DNA from: Myxococcales bacterium
GTDB taxonomy: Bacteria > Myxococcota_A > Polyangia > Palsa-1104 > JAEUJZ01
Direction: 5' to 3'
NCBI GenBank assembly: GCA_016794365.1
Contig: JAEUKB010000064.1
Span: 1 to 64,000 of the forward strand
DNA: 64,000 bases
Shown here: one piece after another, positions 39,478 through 48,283 of the stretch
Layout of the letters: each line of letters begins with the position of its first letter
Position numbering within the stretch: the stretch's first letter is position 1
The notes under the pieces: generated by a model
Database searches by the model: none
The model's input: the letters and a program-made list of their open reading frames with translations, nothing else
Told to the model about the DNA's origin: nothing
Program-made: the position numbers and the translations under genes

Positions 39478-39628
39478 AATAAGAGGCGTAGAAAACGCTT
39501 CTTATCGCGTCCATAATAAGAGGCATAGAAGACGCTTCTTATTGGGTCCGAAATAAGAGTCCTAGAAAATGACTCTTATTTCGACACAGCCAGGAACCAA
39601 TAAGAGTCGTATAAAAAGCCTCTTATTT
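39478..39628. repeat. Four near-identical AT-rich hairpins
   Basis: Inverted repeats at 39478-39505, 39515-39543, 39551-39581 and 39599-39628. Each reads AATAAGAG, a short variable arm, a TAGAAAA-like loop, the complementary arm and CTCTTATT or CTTCTTAT. Stems are 8-11 bp; the third is perfect. Where the arm changes (GGCG to AGTC) the opposite arm changes with it (CGCT to GACT), which favours selection for pairing. They lie between convergent genes; the fourth contains the stop codon of the minus gene. Each could end transcription from both sides. Confidence 0.9.
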
Positions 39629-40468
39629 GAGACGAACCAGATCTTTGGGCGGCGGGAGATCTTGATAGGCAGGCGCTCGACCACTTCCTTTGGCGGCGGC
39701 CTGTTCCATGATGTCTTGCGCGGACAGCATTCCGGCTTGCCAGACCGCAACGTAGTCCAGACCTTGCTGCACGCCGTGATCACGTCCAAAGTTCAGTACA
39801 TCTTTGATGCCAGCGACGACAAGAGGTGACTTGCTGGCGATCTCTTTGGCGGTCTGTTTCACCTCCCGCAGCATCGTTTCCTGATCTGGAAACACTGCAC
39901 TCACCAGTCCCAAATCGAGCGCACGATCCGCAGGCAGACGGCGTCCGGTCAGACACAGCTCACGGGCAATTCCGTCGGGAATCAGCTTGGGAAGTCGCTG
40001 AAGCGTTCCCAGGTCTGCGACCAGTCCGACGTTGGTTTCCTGCACGCAGAAGAACGCATCTTGGGTGCAGTAGCGCAGATCACAGGCAGTGGCCAGATCG
40101 ACGCCGCCCCCGATGCAGCCGCCGTGCGTAGCAATCAGGACCGGAATCCGCAGCGCTTCGACGGCACTGATGCTTTCCTGAAGCTCACGTACGCACGAAC
40201 GCAAGGTGTATGCAGCGCGACTCCGTTCGCCATCCGACAGATCCGCCGCGAGCGTCCCGAGCGCCATCAGATCCAGCCCCGCCGTAAAGTGCTTTCCCGT
40301 CGAGGAAATCACAAGCGCTCGCACTTCTCGCTGACGACCCAGCTCGTGACAGACGCTGTACAGCTCTTGAAAAAACGCGAGCGTCAGGCTGTTGAGCTTT
40401 TCGGGCCGACACAGCACAAGGTGCGCGATCTGATCTTCTATCGTCAGCGAAAACGTCGAATGGGACAT
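39623..40468 (-). CDS. Enoyl-CoA hydratase/isomerase, dienoyl-CoA isomerase-like
   Basis: 281 residues of the crotonase fold. The active region CIGGGVDLATACDLRYCTQDAFFCVQE and the following VGLVADLGTLQRLPK resemble the ECH1 group, whose acidic residues (Asp in VDLA and Asp/Glu in the QETNVGLVADLG run) shift double bonds in 3,5-dienoyl-CoA rather than add water. So dienoyl-CoA isomerase in fatty-acid breakdown is likely; plain hydratase is possible. ATG 40468 is preferred to TTG 40474. The stop lies inside the fourth hairpin of the array. Confidence 0.85.
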   Translation of the reverse strand: MSHSTFSLTIEDQIAHLVLCRPEKLNSLTLAFFQELYSVCHELGRQREVRALVISSTGKHFTAGLDLMALGTLAADLSDGERSRAAYTLRSCVRELQESISAVEALRIPVLIATHGGCIGGGVDLATACDLRYCTQDAFFCVQETNVGLVADLGTLQRLPKLIPDGIARELCLTGRRLPADRALDLGLVSAVFPDQETMLREVKQTAKEIASKSPLVVAGIKDVLNFGRDHGVQQGLDYVAVWQAGMLSAQDIMEQAAAKGSGRAPAYQDLPPPKDLVRLK

Positions 40469-40492
40469 CGGCAACAGCTCCGCGCCGCTTGG

Positions 40493-40858
40493 TTACGGCG
40501 TTACGTAGGTGGTCTTGTCTTTTGTACACTCTGCTTGAACATCAGCGACGGTGCGAGGCGCGTAAAACCAGTTGGTCTGGAGCCCGGCTCCGGTGTTGGT
40601 CTGACAGCCTCCGACAGAGCCTGCGGCTGGACATGCGCTTGATACAAACATGCCGCCTCCTTTGGCAGAGTTTAGCGTCGCACACAGCGCTTCTTGGGTT
40701 ACGTGCGGACCGATCAGCCCGCGCCAGTCCGTACACTGCGGATCGACCGGACGAAGGTCACAGGAATAGTCGCCTCCTGCCCAGCCACACGAGCCCAGAG
40801 CCACGACCGCCAGGAGCGCCGAAACAGAGACAAGCGTACGCGCAAACACAGACTTCAT
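40493..40858 (-). CDS. Small lipoprotein of unknown function
   Basis: 121 residues with a lipoprotein signal (VVALGSC, lipidated Cys near residue 24). The mature part has further Cys residues that could form disulfides (YSCDLRPVDPQC, ALC, SAC, GGC, AEC). No family is recognised. AAAGGGGG lies just upstream of ATG 40858. Likely membrane-bound on the periplasmic side or on the surface. It precedes the isomerase on the minus strand by 24 bases. Confidence 0.7.
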   Translation of the reverse strand: MKSVFARTLVSVSALLAVVALGSCGWAGGDYSCDLRPVDPQCTDWRGLIGPHVTQEALCATLNSAKGGGMFVSSACPAAGSVGGCQTNTGAGLQTNWFYAPRTVADVQAECTKDKTTYVTP

Positions 40859-40964
40859 GATTTCCCCCTTTGTTGTCAGCCTGGCGTCTCTTCCCGATGG
40901 AGACGACACGACAACCGAACCACTTTGCAGGCAAGCCGGACCGGAATCAAGGCTTGCACGCGCG

Positions 40965-42119
40965 CTAAGCATCTAGTCCCACGCGACGGCGTGCTTCCAA
41001 GCAGTTGCGGGTTCCTGCGGTGAAGTCGCGACAGGTGCGCGGGCGATCGTGATAAATCCGGCAGCCGAAGCTGTGCTCGTCGCGCTCGCCGAGTGCCGCA
41101 CAGCAGCGTCGTTCTGGATCGCGAATCACGGTCAGATCTTTGCCGCTCTTGGCGACGAGCTGCGGGTGCTTCCAGTTGATCTCATCCGACGGACGAACCG
41201 GAACCAGCGAAAACGCGTGACGACAGCACGCTGCGCAGGTTTGACAGTCGAGCGGCGGTTCAAACAGCGCACAGGCCGCACTGCCGGGCTGAACGACCTT
41301 TCCGGCGGAGTCTTCGGTGGCGGTGCGCTGACAGCGATACGATGCGGTGCGCTTTTCCGGGGCCAGCAGAAACGCACAGCCTGCGCAGGTTGCCGCGTCG
41401 GGCGCTTCATGCATTCCGTCGGACATCGGCAGGCCGCTCTTGTGCAGCTTCGGGGCGGGCGAGCTGTGCCAAAGCAGCGGCAGCGGAGTCGCTGAGCTGG
41501 CCGGTCCACGCTGGCTTCGCTGCGAGGCTTTGGCGACGGCACGATGTAGCTCTGCGGTGGCCAAGAGCGCGTCGGTCAGCACGCGACGATACGGTGGATG
41601 ATGCGCCAGCGACAGACCATCGTGGCTGAGCTTCGCTTCACGTCCTTCCGCTCCGTCGAGAGGCCTTCCCGGCAGCGCGTCATAAAACACCCGAAAGTCC
41701 GTCGTCGGAGCGAGCAGCTTCCGCAGCCCATACGGACGCAGCAGCGACGCTTGCACCCGCAGACAAGCCCACTCACGCGTGATGTCGTCGGGATATACCT
41801 CGTCGCGATCGTCGTTGGACAGGCCCCAGTCCGGCTTGGCGAAGCTGTCTTCCCCTTGCACCAGCGCGTGACACAGCTCGTGCAGGATCATCTGCGCCAG
41901 GCAGTCGTCGTGATCCAGATCCTCTTGCGGAGCCAGAAACAGGTTGCCTTTTCCGTCGGTGTGCGCGTAGCCGTGCGGCGAGCGAGCCACCGTGAGTCCC
42001 AGCTCGTGAGCCGCCGTGATCCAGATGTGATCGAGCGGGTCGATGTATTTCGCAGAAGGCGTACGGCTTGTCACGGTGGCAATTTTCCTTTTCGCGGGCA
42101 GCGAGGCTAGTATTTCCAC
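40965..42119 (-). CDS. HExxH metallopeptidase-like domain fused to a YkgJ-type cysteine cluster
   Basis: About 384 residues from GTG 42119. N-terminal part (about 25-110): DHIWITAAHELG, DGKGNLFLAPQED and the zinc motif HELCH (80-84) in MILHELCHALVQGED, as in gluzincin-type peptidases. C-terminal part (about 260-385): CAGC, CQTCAACCRHAFSLVPVR, CCAALGE, CRIYHDRPRTCRDF, the pattern of the YkgJ family thought to bind a zinc or Fe-S cluster. Whether it cleaves protein is unknown. GTG 42077 or TTG 42164 are other possible starts. The 5' end faces the divergent folP with almost no gap. Confidence 0.75.
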   Translation of the reverse strand: MEILASLPAKRKIATVTSRTPSAKYIDPLDHIWITAAHELGLTVARSPHGYAHTDGKGNLFLAPQEDLDHDDCLAQMILHELCHALVQGEDSFAKPDWGLSNDDRDEVYPDDITREWACLRVQASLLRPYGLRKLLAPTTDFRVFYDALPGRPLDGAEGREAKLSHDGLSLAHHPPYRRVLTDALLATAELHRAVAKASQRSQRGPASSATPLPLLWHSSPAPKLHKSGLPMSDGMHEAPDAATCAGCAFLLAPEKRTASYRCQRTATEDSAGKVVQPGSAACALFEPPLDCQTCAACCRHAFSLVPVRPSDEINWKHPQLVAKSGKDLTVIRDPERRCCAALGERDEHSFGCRIYHDRPRTCRDFTAGTRNCLEARRRVGLDA

Positions 42120-42139
42120 GCTTTTTTGTCGCTCAGCCC

Positions 42140-43114
42140 ATGACTGCCGATCCTTGCCTCGCAAATCGTGAACCTGCGTCTTCTTCGGTGCTGGCTGCGC
42201 CGTTTGCGCCGCTTTTGCTTCAGCGCAGCGACGGACAAGTGCTTGTGCTGGATGGTTCCCAGACGGCGATCATGGCGGTGCTGAACCTGACACCAGACTC
42301 GTTTTCCGACGGTGGAAAGCACAATGAACCGCTGCGCGCGCTGCAAAAGGCCGAGCAGCTTGTGTCAGACGGTGCTGCGCTGCTGGATGTCGGTGCGGAA
42401 TCGACGCGACCCGGTGCGCGCCTGCTGTCCGTCGAAGAAGAGTGGCAGCGGCTCTGTCCCGTGGTGACGGAACTGGCTCGTCTGTCGCTGCCCGCCGTGC
42501 TGTCGGTTGACACCCGTCACGCAGAGATCGCCCGGCGCGTACTCGATCATGGCTTTCGGCTGCTCAATCTGGCGTTTCCGCAGCACCTGTTTTCGTCAGA
42601 GCTGGACGATCCTTCTGCGGCTGCGCTCGGGCGAACGCAGCGTCAGGAACTGCTGTCTGGCTTTGATGCCGTGGTGGTGATGCATTCCCGTGGCACACCG
42701 GACACAATGCGCGAGCTTACCGACTACGAAGGCGATCTGTGCCAGACTGTAGAGTCAGAGCTATCGCTTACGGCGCGCATGCTGACAGACGACTGCCACT
42801 CACTCTCGGAGCGCATCGTCTACGATCCCGGACTCGGGTTCGCCAAGACCGCCACGCAGAGCCTGACGCTGCTCTCGCAAACAGGCCGTCTTCGTCGCAG
42901 TCTGCGTCGTCCCATCCTGATCGGTGCTTCGCGAAAGTCGATGTGGGGTGCGCTCACCGGGCGTCCAGCGTCCGATCGGCTGATTCCGTCTGTGATGGGC
43001 GCAGCGTTTGCGGCTTCACTCGGGGCGGACATCGTGCGGGTGCATGATGTGACGGAAACCCAGCAAGCGCTTCTCGTCGCACGCGCACTATCAGACGGAG
43101 GACCGCCATCATGA
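42140..43114 (+). CDS. folP: Dihydropteroate synthase
   Basis: 324 residues from ATG 42140. Pterin- and phosphate-site motifs: MAVLNLTPDSFSDGG, DVGAESTRPGA, SVDTRHAEIA, DPGLGFAKT and GASRKSMWG, with RVHDV at the end. It joins p-aminobenzoate to dihydropterin pyrophosphate in folate synthesis, in the cytosol. The extra N-terminal 45 residues are not conserved in the family core. Its stop overlaps the cdaA start (ATGA, 43111-43114), so the genes are translationally coupled. Confidence 0.96.
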   Translation: MTADPCLANREPASSSVLAAPFAPLLLQRSDGQVLVLDGSQTAIMAVLNLTPDSFSDGGKHNEPLRALQKAEQLVSDGAALLDVGAESTRPGARLLSVEEEWQRLCPVVTELARLSLPAVLSVDTRHAEIARRVLDHGFRLLNLAFPQHLFSSELDDPSAAALGRTQRQELLSGFDAVVVMHSRGTPDTMRELTDYEGDLCQTVESELSLTARMLTDDCHSLSERIVYDPGLGFAKTATQSLTLLSQTGRLRRSLRRPILIGASRKSMWGALTGRPASDRLIPSVMGAAFAASLGADIVRVHDVTETQQALLVARALSDGGPPS

Positions 43115-44370
43115 GCGTCCTTTCGCCGATGTGGCTGTCGCTGCGAACGCTCCTGGCGATGATCAACTGGCGCGAAGCCCTGATCGCCGCCGCCGACGTT
43201 GTCATCATTTTTTACATCCTGTATCGCGCGCTCAAGCTGGTGCGAGGCACCCGCGCGGCGCAGGCGATGACGGGACTTGCGCTCATCACCGGGCTGTACT
43301 TTTTGGCCAAGCGGCTCGATCTCGTCGCGGTTTCGTGGCTGTTCGAGAACCTGATCAACTACTTCATCATCTTCTTCGTCGTGCTGTTTCAGCAGGACAT
43401 CCGGCGCGCGCTCATGCAGGTCGGTCAAAACCTGTTCATGCGTCGTCAGTACGAAGAGACGTACGTCATCGAAGAAGTGGTCCAAGCCGCCGGAGAGCTG
43501 GCGCGGCAAAAGATCGGTGCGCTGATCGTCCTGGAGCGGGATGCCGATCTGACCGATCACCTGGGTGAAGTGGGACAGGATCTCGACGCGAAAGTGACCA
43601 AAGAGCTGCTGGTGACGCTGTTTTTGCCAGAGCCTGCCAACCACCTTCACGACGGAGCGGTGATCATTCGCAACCTGCGGATTGCGCAGGCGGGCGCGGT
43701 GCTGCCGCTCTCGGCCAACAGCAAGCTCGACAAAGAGCTGGGCACTCGTCACCGGGCTGCCGTCGGCGTGACCGAAGAAACCGATGCGGTGGTGGTCGTC
43801 GTCAGCGAAGAGCGCGGCACCATCTCGGTCTGCTTTAGCGGCAACATCATTCGCGATCTCGACGCGCTGAACGTGCGCAAAGCGCTGCTCGGGCTGTTTC
43901 AGAAGAAAAAGGCCAAGGGCAAAGATCGTCCGACGGGTCGGGGCGGCAAGGCGGATCGCTCCAGTGGCGACATCAGCCTCGGTGGTGTTCCGCTGCCGTC
44001 GAGCAGCAGTCACTCGTCGGGACAGCAGCCTCTTACGTCTGCGACGGAGACTTCGGGAAGCAAGCCGCTCACCGAGCTACAGACGCTGCCGATTGGCGGC
44101 AAAGCCGATCCGGTTACGCCCAAGCCGCTTACCGAGCTACAGACGCTGCCGATTGGCCAGCCCGAGCCGGTCACTGCGCCATCGCCATCGCCATCGCCGT
44201 CGCCATCGCCATCCGAGCCGTCTGCGTCCGATGCAGAGACAGGACGGGTGACGGTGCGCCTGACGGGTGAGACTTCCGGTCCGATGCTCGACGGAGATAC
44301 GCACAAGCTACCGGCACTCAAAGACGTTTCCTTGCCAGCTTCAGCAGCGGCAGCGACGAAGACGGAGTAA
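43111..44370 (+). CDS. cdaA: Diadenylate cyclase CdaA
   Basis: 419 residues. Three N-terminal membrane helices (about 22-42, 53-70, 78-98) precede the DAC domain with DGA (181-183) and RHRAA (213-217), the catalytic motifs that make c-di-AMP from two ATP. After about residue 270 comes a 150-residue low-complexity tail: KKKAKGKDRP, Ser/Thr-rich sequence, two copies of KPLTELQTLPIG 20 residues apart, and a Ser-Pro run. This tail is absent from most CdaA. The operon order folP-cdaA-cdaR matches other bacteria; glmM, the usual last member, is missing here. Confidence 0.95.
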   Translation: MSVLSPMWLSLRTLLAMINWREALIAAADVVIIFYILYRALKLVRGTRAAQAMTGLALITGLYFLAKRLDLVAVSWLFENLINYFIIFFVVLFQQDIRRALMQVGQNLFMRRQYEETYVIEEVVQAAGELARQKIGALIVLERDADLTDHLGEVGQDLDAKVTKELLVTLFLPEPANHLHDGAVIIRNLRIAQAGAVLPLSANSKLDKELGTRHRAAVGVTEETDAVVVVVSEERGTISVCFSGNIIRDLDALNVRKALLGLFQKKKAKGKDRPTGRGGKADRSSGDISLGGVPLPSSSSHSSGQQPLTSATETSGSKPLTELQTLPIGGKADPVTPKPLTELQTLPIGQPEPVTAPSPSPSPSPSPSEPSASDAETGRVTVRLTGETSGPMLDGDTHKLPALKDVSLPASAAAATKTE

Positions 44371-44373
44371 CGC

Positions 44374-45324
44374 GTGCGCGACTTTCTGTACCGAGTCTTC
44401 ATCGAGGACTTTCTGCTCAAAGCCTTTGCGCTGATCATCGCGGTCGGGCTCGCGGTCTTTGTGCGCACCGAGCTAGAGCAGTCCACGACGCTGTATGTGC
44501 GAATCCAGTACATCGAGCCACGCGGTCGGATCATGGTGTCCGATCAGAAGCTCGATCAGGTTCGCGTCGCGGTGCGCGGTCCGTGGGCTCGCATCAGTCG
44601 GATCGAAGACAACGCGATCTTGCCGATCGTCATCGATATGTCGAATCTCAGCGACGGAGAGCTGCGCTTTGCCCCAGAAATGGTGCGTCTGCCGCCGGGG
44701 CTGCGCGTCGAAAGCTTTACGCCGATTGGCATGTACATGCACTTTGAGCCGGAAGTGACGGTGTCGCTCGGGGTGAACCTAACCATCGAGGGTGAGCCGC
44801 CCGAAGGATATCGCTTCCGTCAAGCCACGCCGAGCCCGCGCGTGGTGCGTCTGCGCGGCGCTCAAAACGTGCTGGAGAGCATGCATCACGTCCTGTCGCG
44901 TCCCGTGTCGGTGGTCAACATTCGCGATACCGTGATGCTGCCCGTCGAGCTGGCTCCGCTGCCCAAGCATGTGCGACTGGCAGATGATCCGCCGCCGAAG
45001 ATCTCCGCGACGATCTTTGTCGAGCTGGTCGAGCGTCACTACAGCAACGTGCCGATTCGTCCGAGCGGTCAGATTCAGAACGTGACGCTCAGTCCGGAAG
45101 CTGCGACGGTGGTGCTGCGCGGTCAGGGACTCGATCGGTTCCTTGATATGCCGCAGCTTGTGCTCGATACCGTCGCGGAAGAGCGCAAGCCGGTCGGAAC
45201 CACGTTCCGCAAGCGTCCGCAGATCGTCAACCTTCCGCCGGGAATCGCGTATGAGATTCAACCGGCAGAGGTCGAGTTCACCATCCTGCGCACCGAGCCC
45301 GATAAGCCCGGTCGCAAGCAGTAA
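44374..45324 (+). CDS. cdaR: CdaA regulator (YbbR-domain protein)
   Basis: 316 residues from GTG 44374, four bases after cdaA. One N-terminal membrane helix (FLLKAFALIIAVGLAVFV) is followed by about three YbbR-like beta domains on the outer face, with typical RVAVRGPWARISRI-type strands. CdaR is known to modulate CdaA at the membrane. The short gap and the strand confirm cotranscription. A CAP-domain gene converges from the other side. Confidence 0.9.
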   Translation: MRDFLYRVFIEDFLLKAFALIIAVGLAVFVRTELEQSTTLYVRIQYIEPRGRIMVSDQKLDQVRVAVRGPWARISRIEDNAILPIVIDMSNLSDGELRFAPEMVRLPPGLRVESFTPIGMYMHFEPEVTVSLGVNLTIEGEPPEGYRFRQATPSPRVVRLRGAQNVLESMHHVLSRPVSVVNIRDTVMLPVELAPLPKHVRLADDPPPKISATIFVELVERHYSNVPIRPSGQIQNVTLSPEAATVVLRGQGLDRFLDMPQLVLDTVAEERKPVGTTFRKRPQIVNLPPGIAYEIQPAEVEFTILRTEPDKPGRKQ

Positions 45325-45360
45325 CGTCCATCGACAGGACGCAGCGTCTCTCGTCGCGCG

Positions 45361-45963
45361 CTACAGCGGCTTGCCGAAGTTTTGCACCCAGTAGTGCTTG
45401 TACGTCGAAGCGCTGTTGTTGTCGTAGCCAAAGCCAATCTGGGTAAAGTTCTTGCTCATGATGTTGGCGCAGTGTCCGGCGCTGTTTAGCCACTGCGTCA
45501 TCGTCGCCGCCACCGTCGCATTCCCAGCCGCGATGTTTTCACCCGCGTAAGAGAAGCTATAGCCAGCGGCCTTCATTCGATCGAACGGTGAGCGACCATC
45601 TTTGCCGGTGTGGCTGAAGTAGTTCTTCGTCGCCATATCGACTGCGTGACCCTGCGCCGCCGTGTTCAGCTTGTCGTTTGCCACAAGTGCGGGCGCGGCG
45701 GGATAGCTGGTCGTTCCGCACTTGCGAGTCACCTTGCGCGCGTTGTTCACGGCGGTCAACAGCTCGGCGCGAAACTGGGCCAGCTGCATCGGAGTCACCG
45801 CTTGCGCCGTGCGCTCTCCGTCTTCGGGCAGGACTGCGATCGGCTCGGGCAGGCTTTCATCGACCAGCTCTTCCGACTGGGGTTGACCACAGGCGGCCAG
45901 CGTACAAAGCGACAGCACCGACACCATGTGACTTGCGGACAGGGAACCAAGGGACAGTTTCAT
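45361..45963 (-). CDS. CAP/SCP-domain lipoprotein
   Basis: 200 residues from ATG 45963; GGAGGAATT precedes it. A lipoprotein signal ends LAAC (lipidated Cys near 25). The CAP domain (about 60-200) has NARKVTRKCG, QGHAVDMATKNYFSHTGKDG, GENIAAGNATVAATMTQWLNSAGHCANIM and the ending YWVQNFGKPL. These are the family's His/Glu/His pocket motifs. Bacterial CAP proteins are secreted; roles are mostly unknown. A TTG at 45969 is also in frame. Confidence 0.88.
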   Translation of the reverse strand: MKLSLGSLSASHMVSVLSLCTLAACGQPQSEELVDESLPEPIAVLPEDGERTAQAVTPMQLAQFRAELLTAVNNARKVTRKCGTTSYPAAPALVANDKLNTAAQGHAVDMATKNYFSHTGKDGRSPFDRMKAAGYSFSYAGENIAAGNATVAATMTQWLNSAGHCANIMSKNFTQIGFGYDNNSASTYKHYWVQNFGKPL

Positions 45964-46090
45964 GGGCAATTCCTCCTACGCCCGCGTCGTACCGCAAGCG
46001 CCGCTTGGCTGGGAAGTGCAAAGGCATCGTGCGGAGGAGAGCTTCTCAACCGGGCTGGCATTTGCGAAGGTGTGTCCACGGAAACCACGC

Positions 46091-46098
46091 AAGGTGAG
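46091..46098 (+). promoter_or_regulatory. Shine-Dalgarno site setting the carboxyltransferase start
   Basis: AAGGTGAG lies seven bases before ATG 46106 and supports that start over the 5' in-frame extension to 45962. It also contains an in-frame GTG at 46094. Confidence 0.6.
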
Positions 46099-46105
46099 CC
46101 AGACG

Positions 46106-47671
46106 ATGCAAAAGACAATGCGAGAGCGAGTGGCAGAGCTAGAGGCCGAGCGGGTGCGCGTTCGTCAGATGGGCGGCGCGGACAAGGTCCAAAAGCAGCA
46201 TGAGCGCGGCAAGCTCACAGCGCGCGAGCGACTGGAGCGCTTCTTCGACGGCGGTCAGTACTTTGAAGTCGGCATGCACGGCACCCAGATGGGCGGCAGT
46301 AATCCGTCGGACAAGCCTCCGGCGGATGCGGTGATCTGCGGCTTTGGTCCCGTCAGTGGACGTATGGTTGCCGCAGTGGCCTACGACTTCACCGTCAAAG
46401 GCGGATCGATCGGCATGACGGGAGAGACGAAGGTGACGCGGATGCGCGAGCTGGCCCTGCGCACGCGAATGCCGATGGTGTGGTTCATTGACTCAGCGGG
46501 GGCGCGCATCGATCCGCAGTCGCAGGGCGGCGATCAGATCTCGCTGTTTGCCGGGTCGGGACACCTGTTTCGCGAAGAAGTGATCATGTCGGGCGTGGTG
46601 CCGCTGGTGGCTGCGATGGTGGGTCCGGGCGCAGCGGGCACGGCCTACATTCCGGGGCTGGCGGACTTTGTGCCGATGGTGAAAAACCAAGGCTCGATGG
46701 CGCTCGGTGGTCCGCCGCTGGTCAAAGCCGTGACAGGCCAGGAGATCACCGAGCAAGAGCTGGGCGGCAGCAAGATCCACTGCGAGACTTCCGGCGTCGG
46801 CGATGTCGAGCTTCCCGATGAAGATGCCTGTCTCCGCACCATCAAGGACTACCTGTCGTACATGCCACAGCACTGCGGGGAAAAGCCGCCGATTGTGCCG
46901 TGTGACGATCCGCTCGATCGCCGAGATGATTCGCTGCTCGATGTACTGCCGCTCTCGACGCGACAGTCGTATGACATGTACAGCATCGTGAAGACGGTGG
47001 TGGACCACGGCAAGATCCTCGACATCAAGCCGAAGTGGGCCAAGAACATCATCACCTGCTTGGCGCGCATCGGTGGCTATCCAGTCGGCATCGTGGCCAA
47101 CAACCCGCGTCACATCGGCGGCATCTTGGACGTAAACAGCGCCGACAAGGCCGCGCACTTTATGCAGATCTGCGACGCCTTCAACATCCCGCTCGTGTTC
47201 CTGATGGACGTGCCGGGCTTTATGGTCGGCAGCAAGGTGGAACACGAAGGGATCATCCGTCACGGTGCCAAGATGCTGCATGTCATGGCCTCGGCGACGG
47301 TGCCCAAGCTGACGGTGGTGGTGCGCAAGGGCTACGGTGCGGGCTACTACGTGATGGCAGGGCGCGCCTACGAGCCGGACCTGCTTGTGGCCTGGCCGGG
47401 GGCCGAGATCAGCGTGATGGGCGCAGAGGGCATGGTTGGCATCGCAGGCAAGAAGCTGTTCGGTGGTGCCGAGCCTCCGCCCGAGGTCAAGTCGCAGATC
47501 GTGGGGATGATCCAGCAGCACATCGACATCCTGAAAGTCGCGGGCTGGGGCCTGGTCGATGATGTCATTGATCCGCGAGATACCCGGCGGGTGCTCGGGC
47601 TCGGGCTCAAGATGGCCTGGGGTCGCACCGTCGAACGACCCGCCAAAAAGCGCGGCATCATGCCCGTGTAA
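46106..47671 (+). CDS. Acyl-CoA carboxylase carboxyltransferase (propionyl-CoA carboxylase beta type)
   Basis: 521 residues. Motifs: KLTARERLERFFDGG near the start, FIDSAGARIDPQ, GPGAAGTAYIPGLADFV and PLVFLMDVPGFMVGSKVE, the second oxyanion hole GYGAGYYVMAGRAYEPDLLVAW and MGAEGMVGI. This matches the PccB group, which moves carboxyl from biotin to acyl-CoA. The partner biotin carboxylase is not in the window. In-frame sequence back to 45962 overlaps the divergent gene and is not coding. A repeat region follows. Confidence 0.93.
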   Translation: MQKTMRERVAELEAERVRVRQMGGADKVQKQHERGKLTARERLERFFDGGQYFEVGMHGTQMGGSNPSDKPPADAVICGFGPVSGRMVAAVAYDFTVKGGSIGMTGETKVTRMRELALRTRMPMVWFIDSAGARIDPQSQGGDQISLFAGSGHLFREEVIMSGVVPLVAAMVGPGAAGTAYIPGLADFVPMVKNQGSMALGGPPLVKAVTGQEITEQELGGSKIHCETSGVGDVELPDEDACLRTIKDYLSYMPQHCGEKPPIVPCDDPLDRRDDSLLDVLPLSTRQSYDMYSIVKTVVDHGKILDIKPKWAKNIITCLARIGGYPVGIVANNPRHIGGILDVNSADKAAHFMQICDAFNIPLVFLMDVPGFMVGSKVEHEGIIRHGAKMLHVMASATVPKLTVVVRKGYGAGYYVMAGRAYEPDLLVAWPGAEISVMGAEGMVGIAGKKLFGGAEPPPEVKSQIVGMIQQHIDILKVAGWGLVDDVIDPRDTRRVLGLGLKMAWGRTVERPAKKRGIMPV

Positions 47672-47719
47672 GCCAGTGACCCCAAAGACCTTGTGACGGT
47701 CTGGCGCTGGCTGTGAGGC

Positions 47720-47934
47720 ATCGCGGCGGGGCCCCGCTGCCCTGTGACGCTTTTTTTCGCTCAGCAGGCTTCGCGAAAATAAAGGTCTCCGGTCGCCCCC
47801 ACCTAGAGGTCTTTCGGACCTGCGAACTGAATCAGCGATGCTGCTTAGCTGTGGGGCCGACCAGAGACCTTTTTTTCGGGCCGCCTGCGGCACGACAAAA
47901 AAGCGTCGTCGGGAAGGGGGGCCCCGCAGCGCGA
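47720..47934. repeat. Inverted-end repeat element, copy 3 (opposite orientation)
   Basis: Its left end (GGGGCCCCGC, GACGCTTTTTTTCGCTCAGCAG, AAAATAAAGGTCTCCGGTCG) matches the reverse complement of the right ends of copies 1 and 2. Its right end (GACCAGAGACC, T-run, GCCGCCTGCGGC, AAAAAAGCGTCGTCGGGAAG, GGGGCCCC) matches the reverse complement of the left end of copy 2. So it is the same element, flipped. The middle (about 47805-47850) differs from the others. It lies 50 bases after the carboxyltransferase stop; the rest of 47672-48283 is repeats with no supported gene. Confidence 0.85.
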
Positions 47935-47984
47935 TCCCACAGACTTCCCCCAACGTGCGTCCCAACGCCCTCTCCAAGATCTCC

Positions 47985-48199
47985 GACCCTTGTCAAAGAG
48001 GTCGGAGAGGCGTTCGGAGAGAGTCCCGACCCTTGTCAAAGAGGTCGATGAGGAGTTTGGGGAAGGTCAGGACCGTAGCCAAAGAGGTCGGGGAGGAGTT
48101 CGGAGAGGGTCAGGACCGTAGCCAAAGAGGTCGGAGAGGAGTTTGGGGAAGGTCAGGACCGTAGCCAAAGAGGTCGGAGAGGAGTTTGGGGAAGGTCAA
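47985..48199. repeat. Tandem array, five units of exactly 43 bp
   Basis: Units start at 47985, 48028, 48071, 48114 and 48157, with a partial sixth at 48200. Consensus begins GACCGTAGCCAAAGAGGTCG and ends GGAGTTTGGGGAAGGTCAG. GACC and GGTC pairs inside each unit allow local folding. A 43-bp period shifts the reading frame each time, so the array is not coding. Confidence 0.92.
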
Positions 48200-48283
48200 G
48201 ACCCTGGGTGGGGTAGGGCGGACGCTGGAGAGGTGTGGGGATGTCTTCGCAAAAGGGTGGGCGATTCTGGTAAGTCCTACGTC

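Noticed and set aside
46493..47977. 494-codon open frame antisense to the carboxyltransferase
   Set aside because: It overlaps a conserved gene, runs into the repeat element and shows no domain.
47985..48199. CRISPR array or repeat protein gene
   Set aside because: The 43-bp units are contiguous, without spacers, and the period shifts reading frame.
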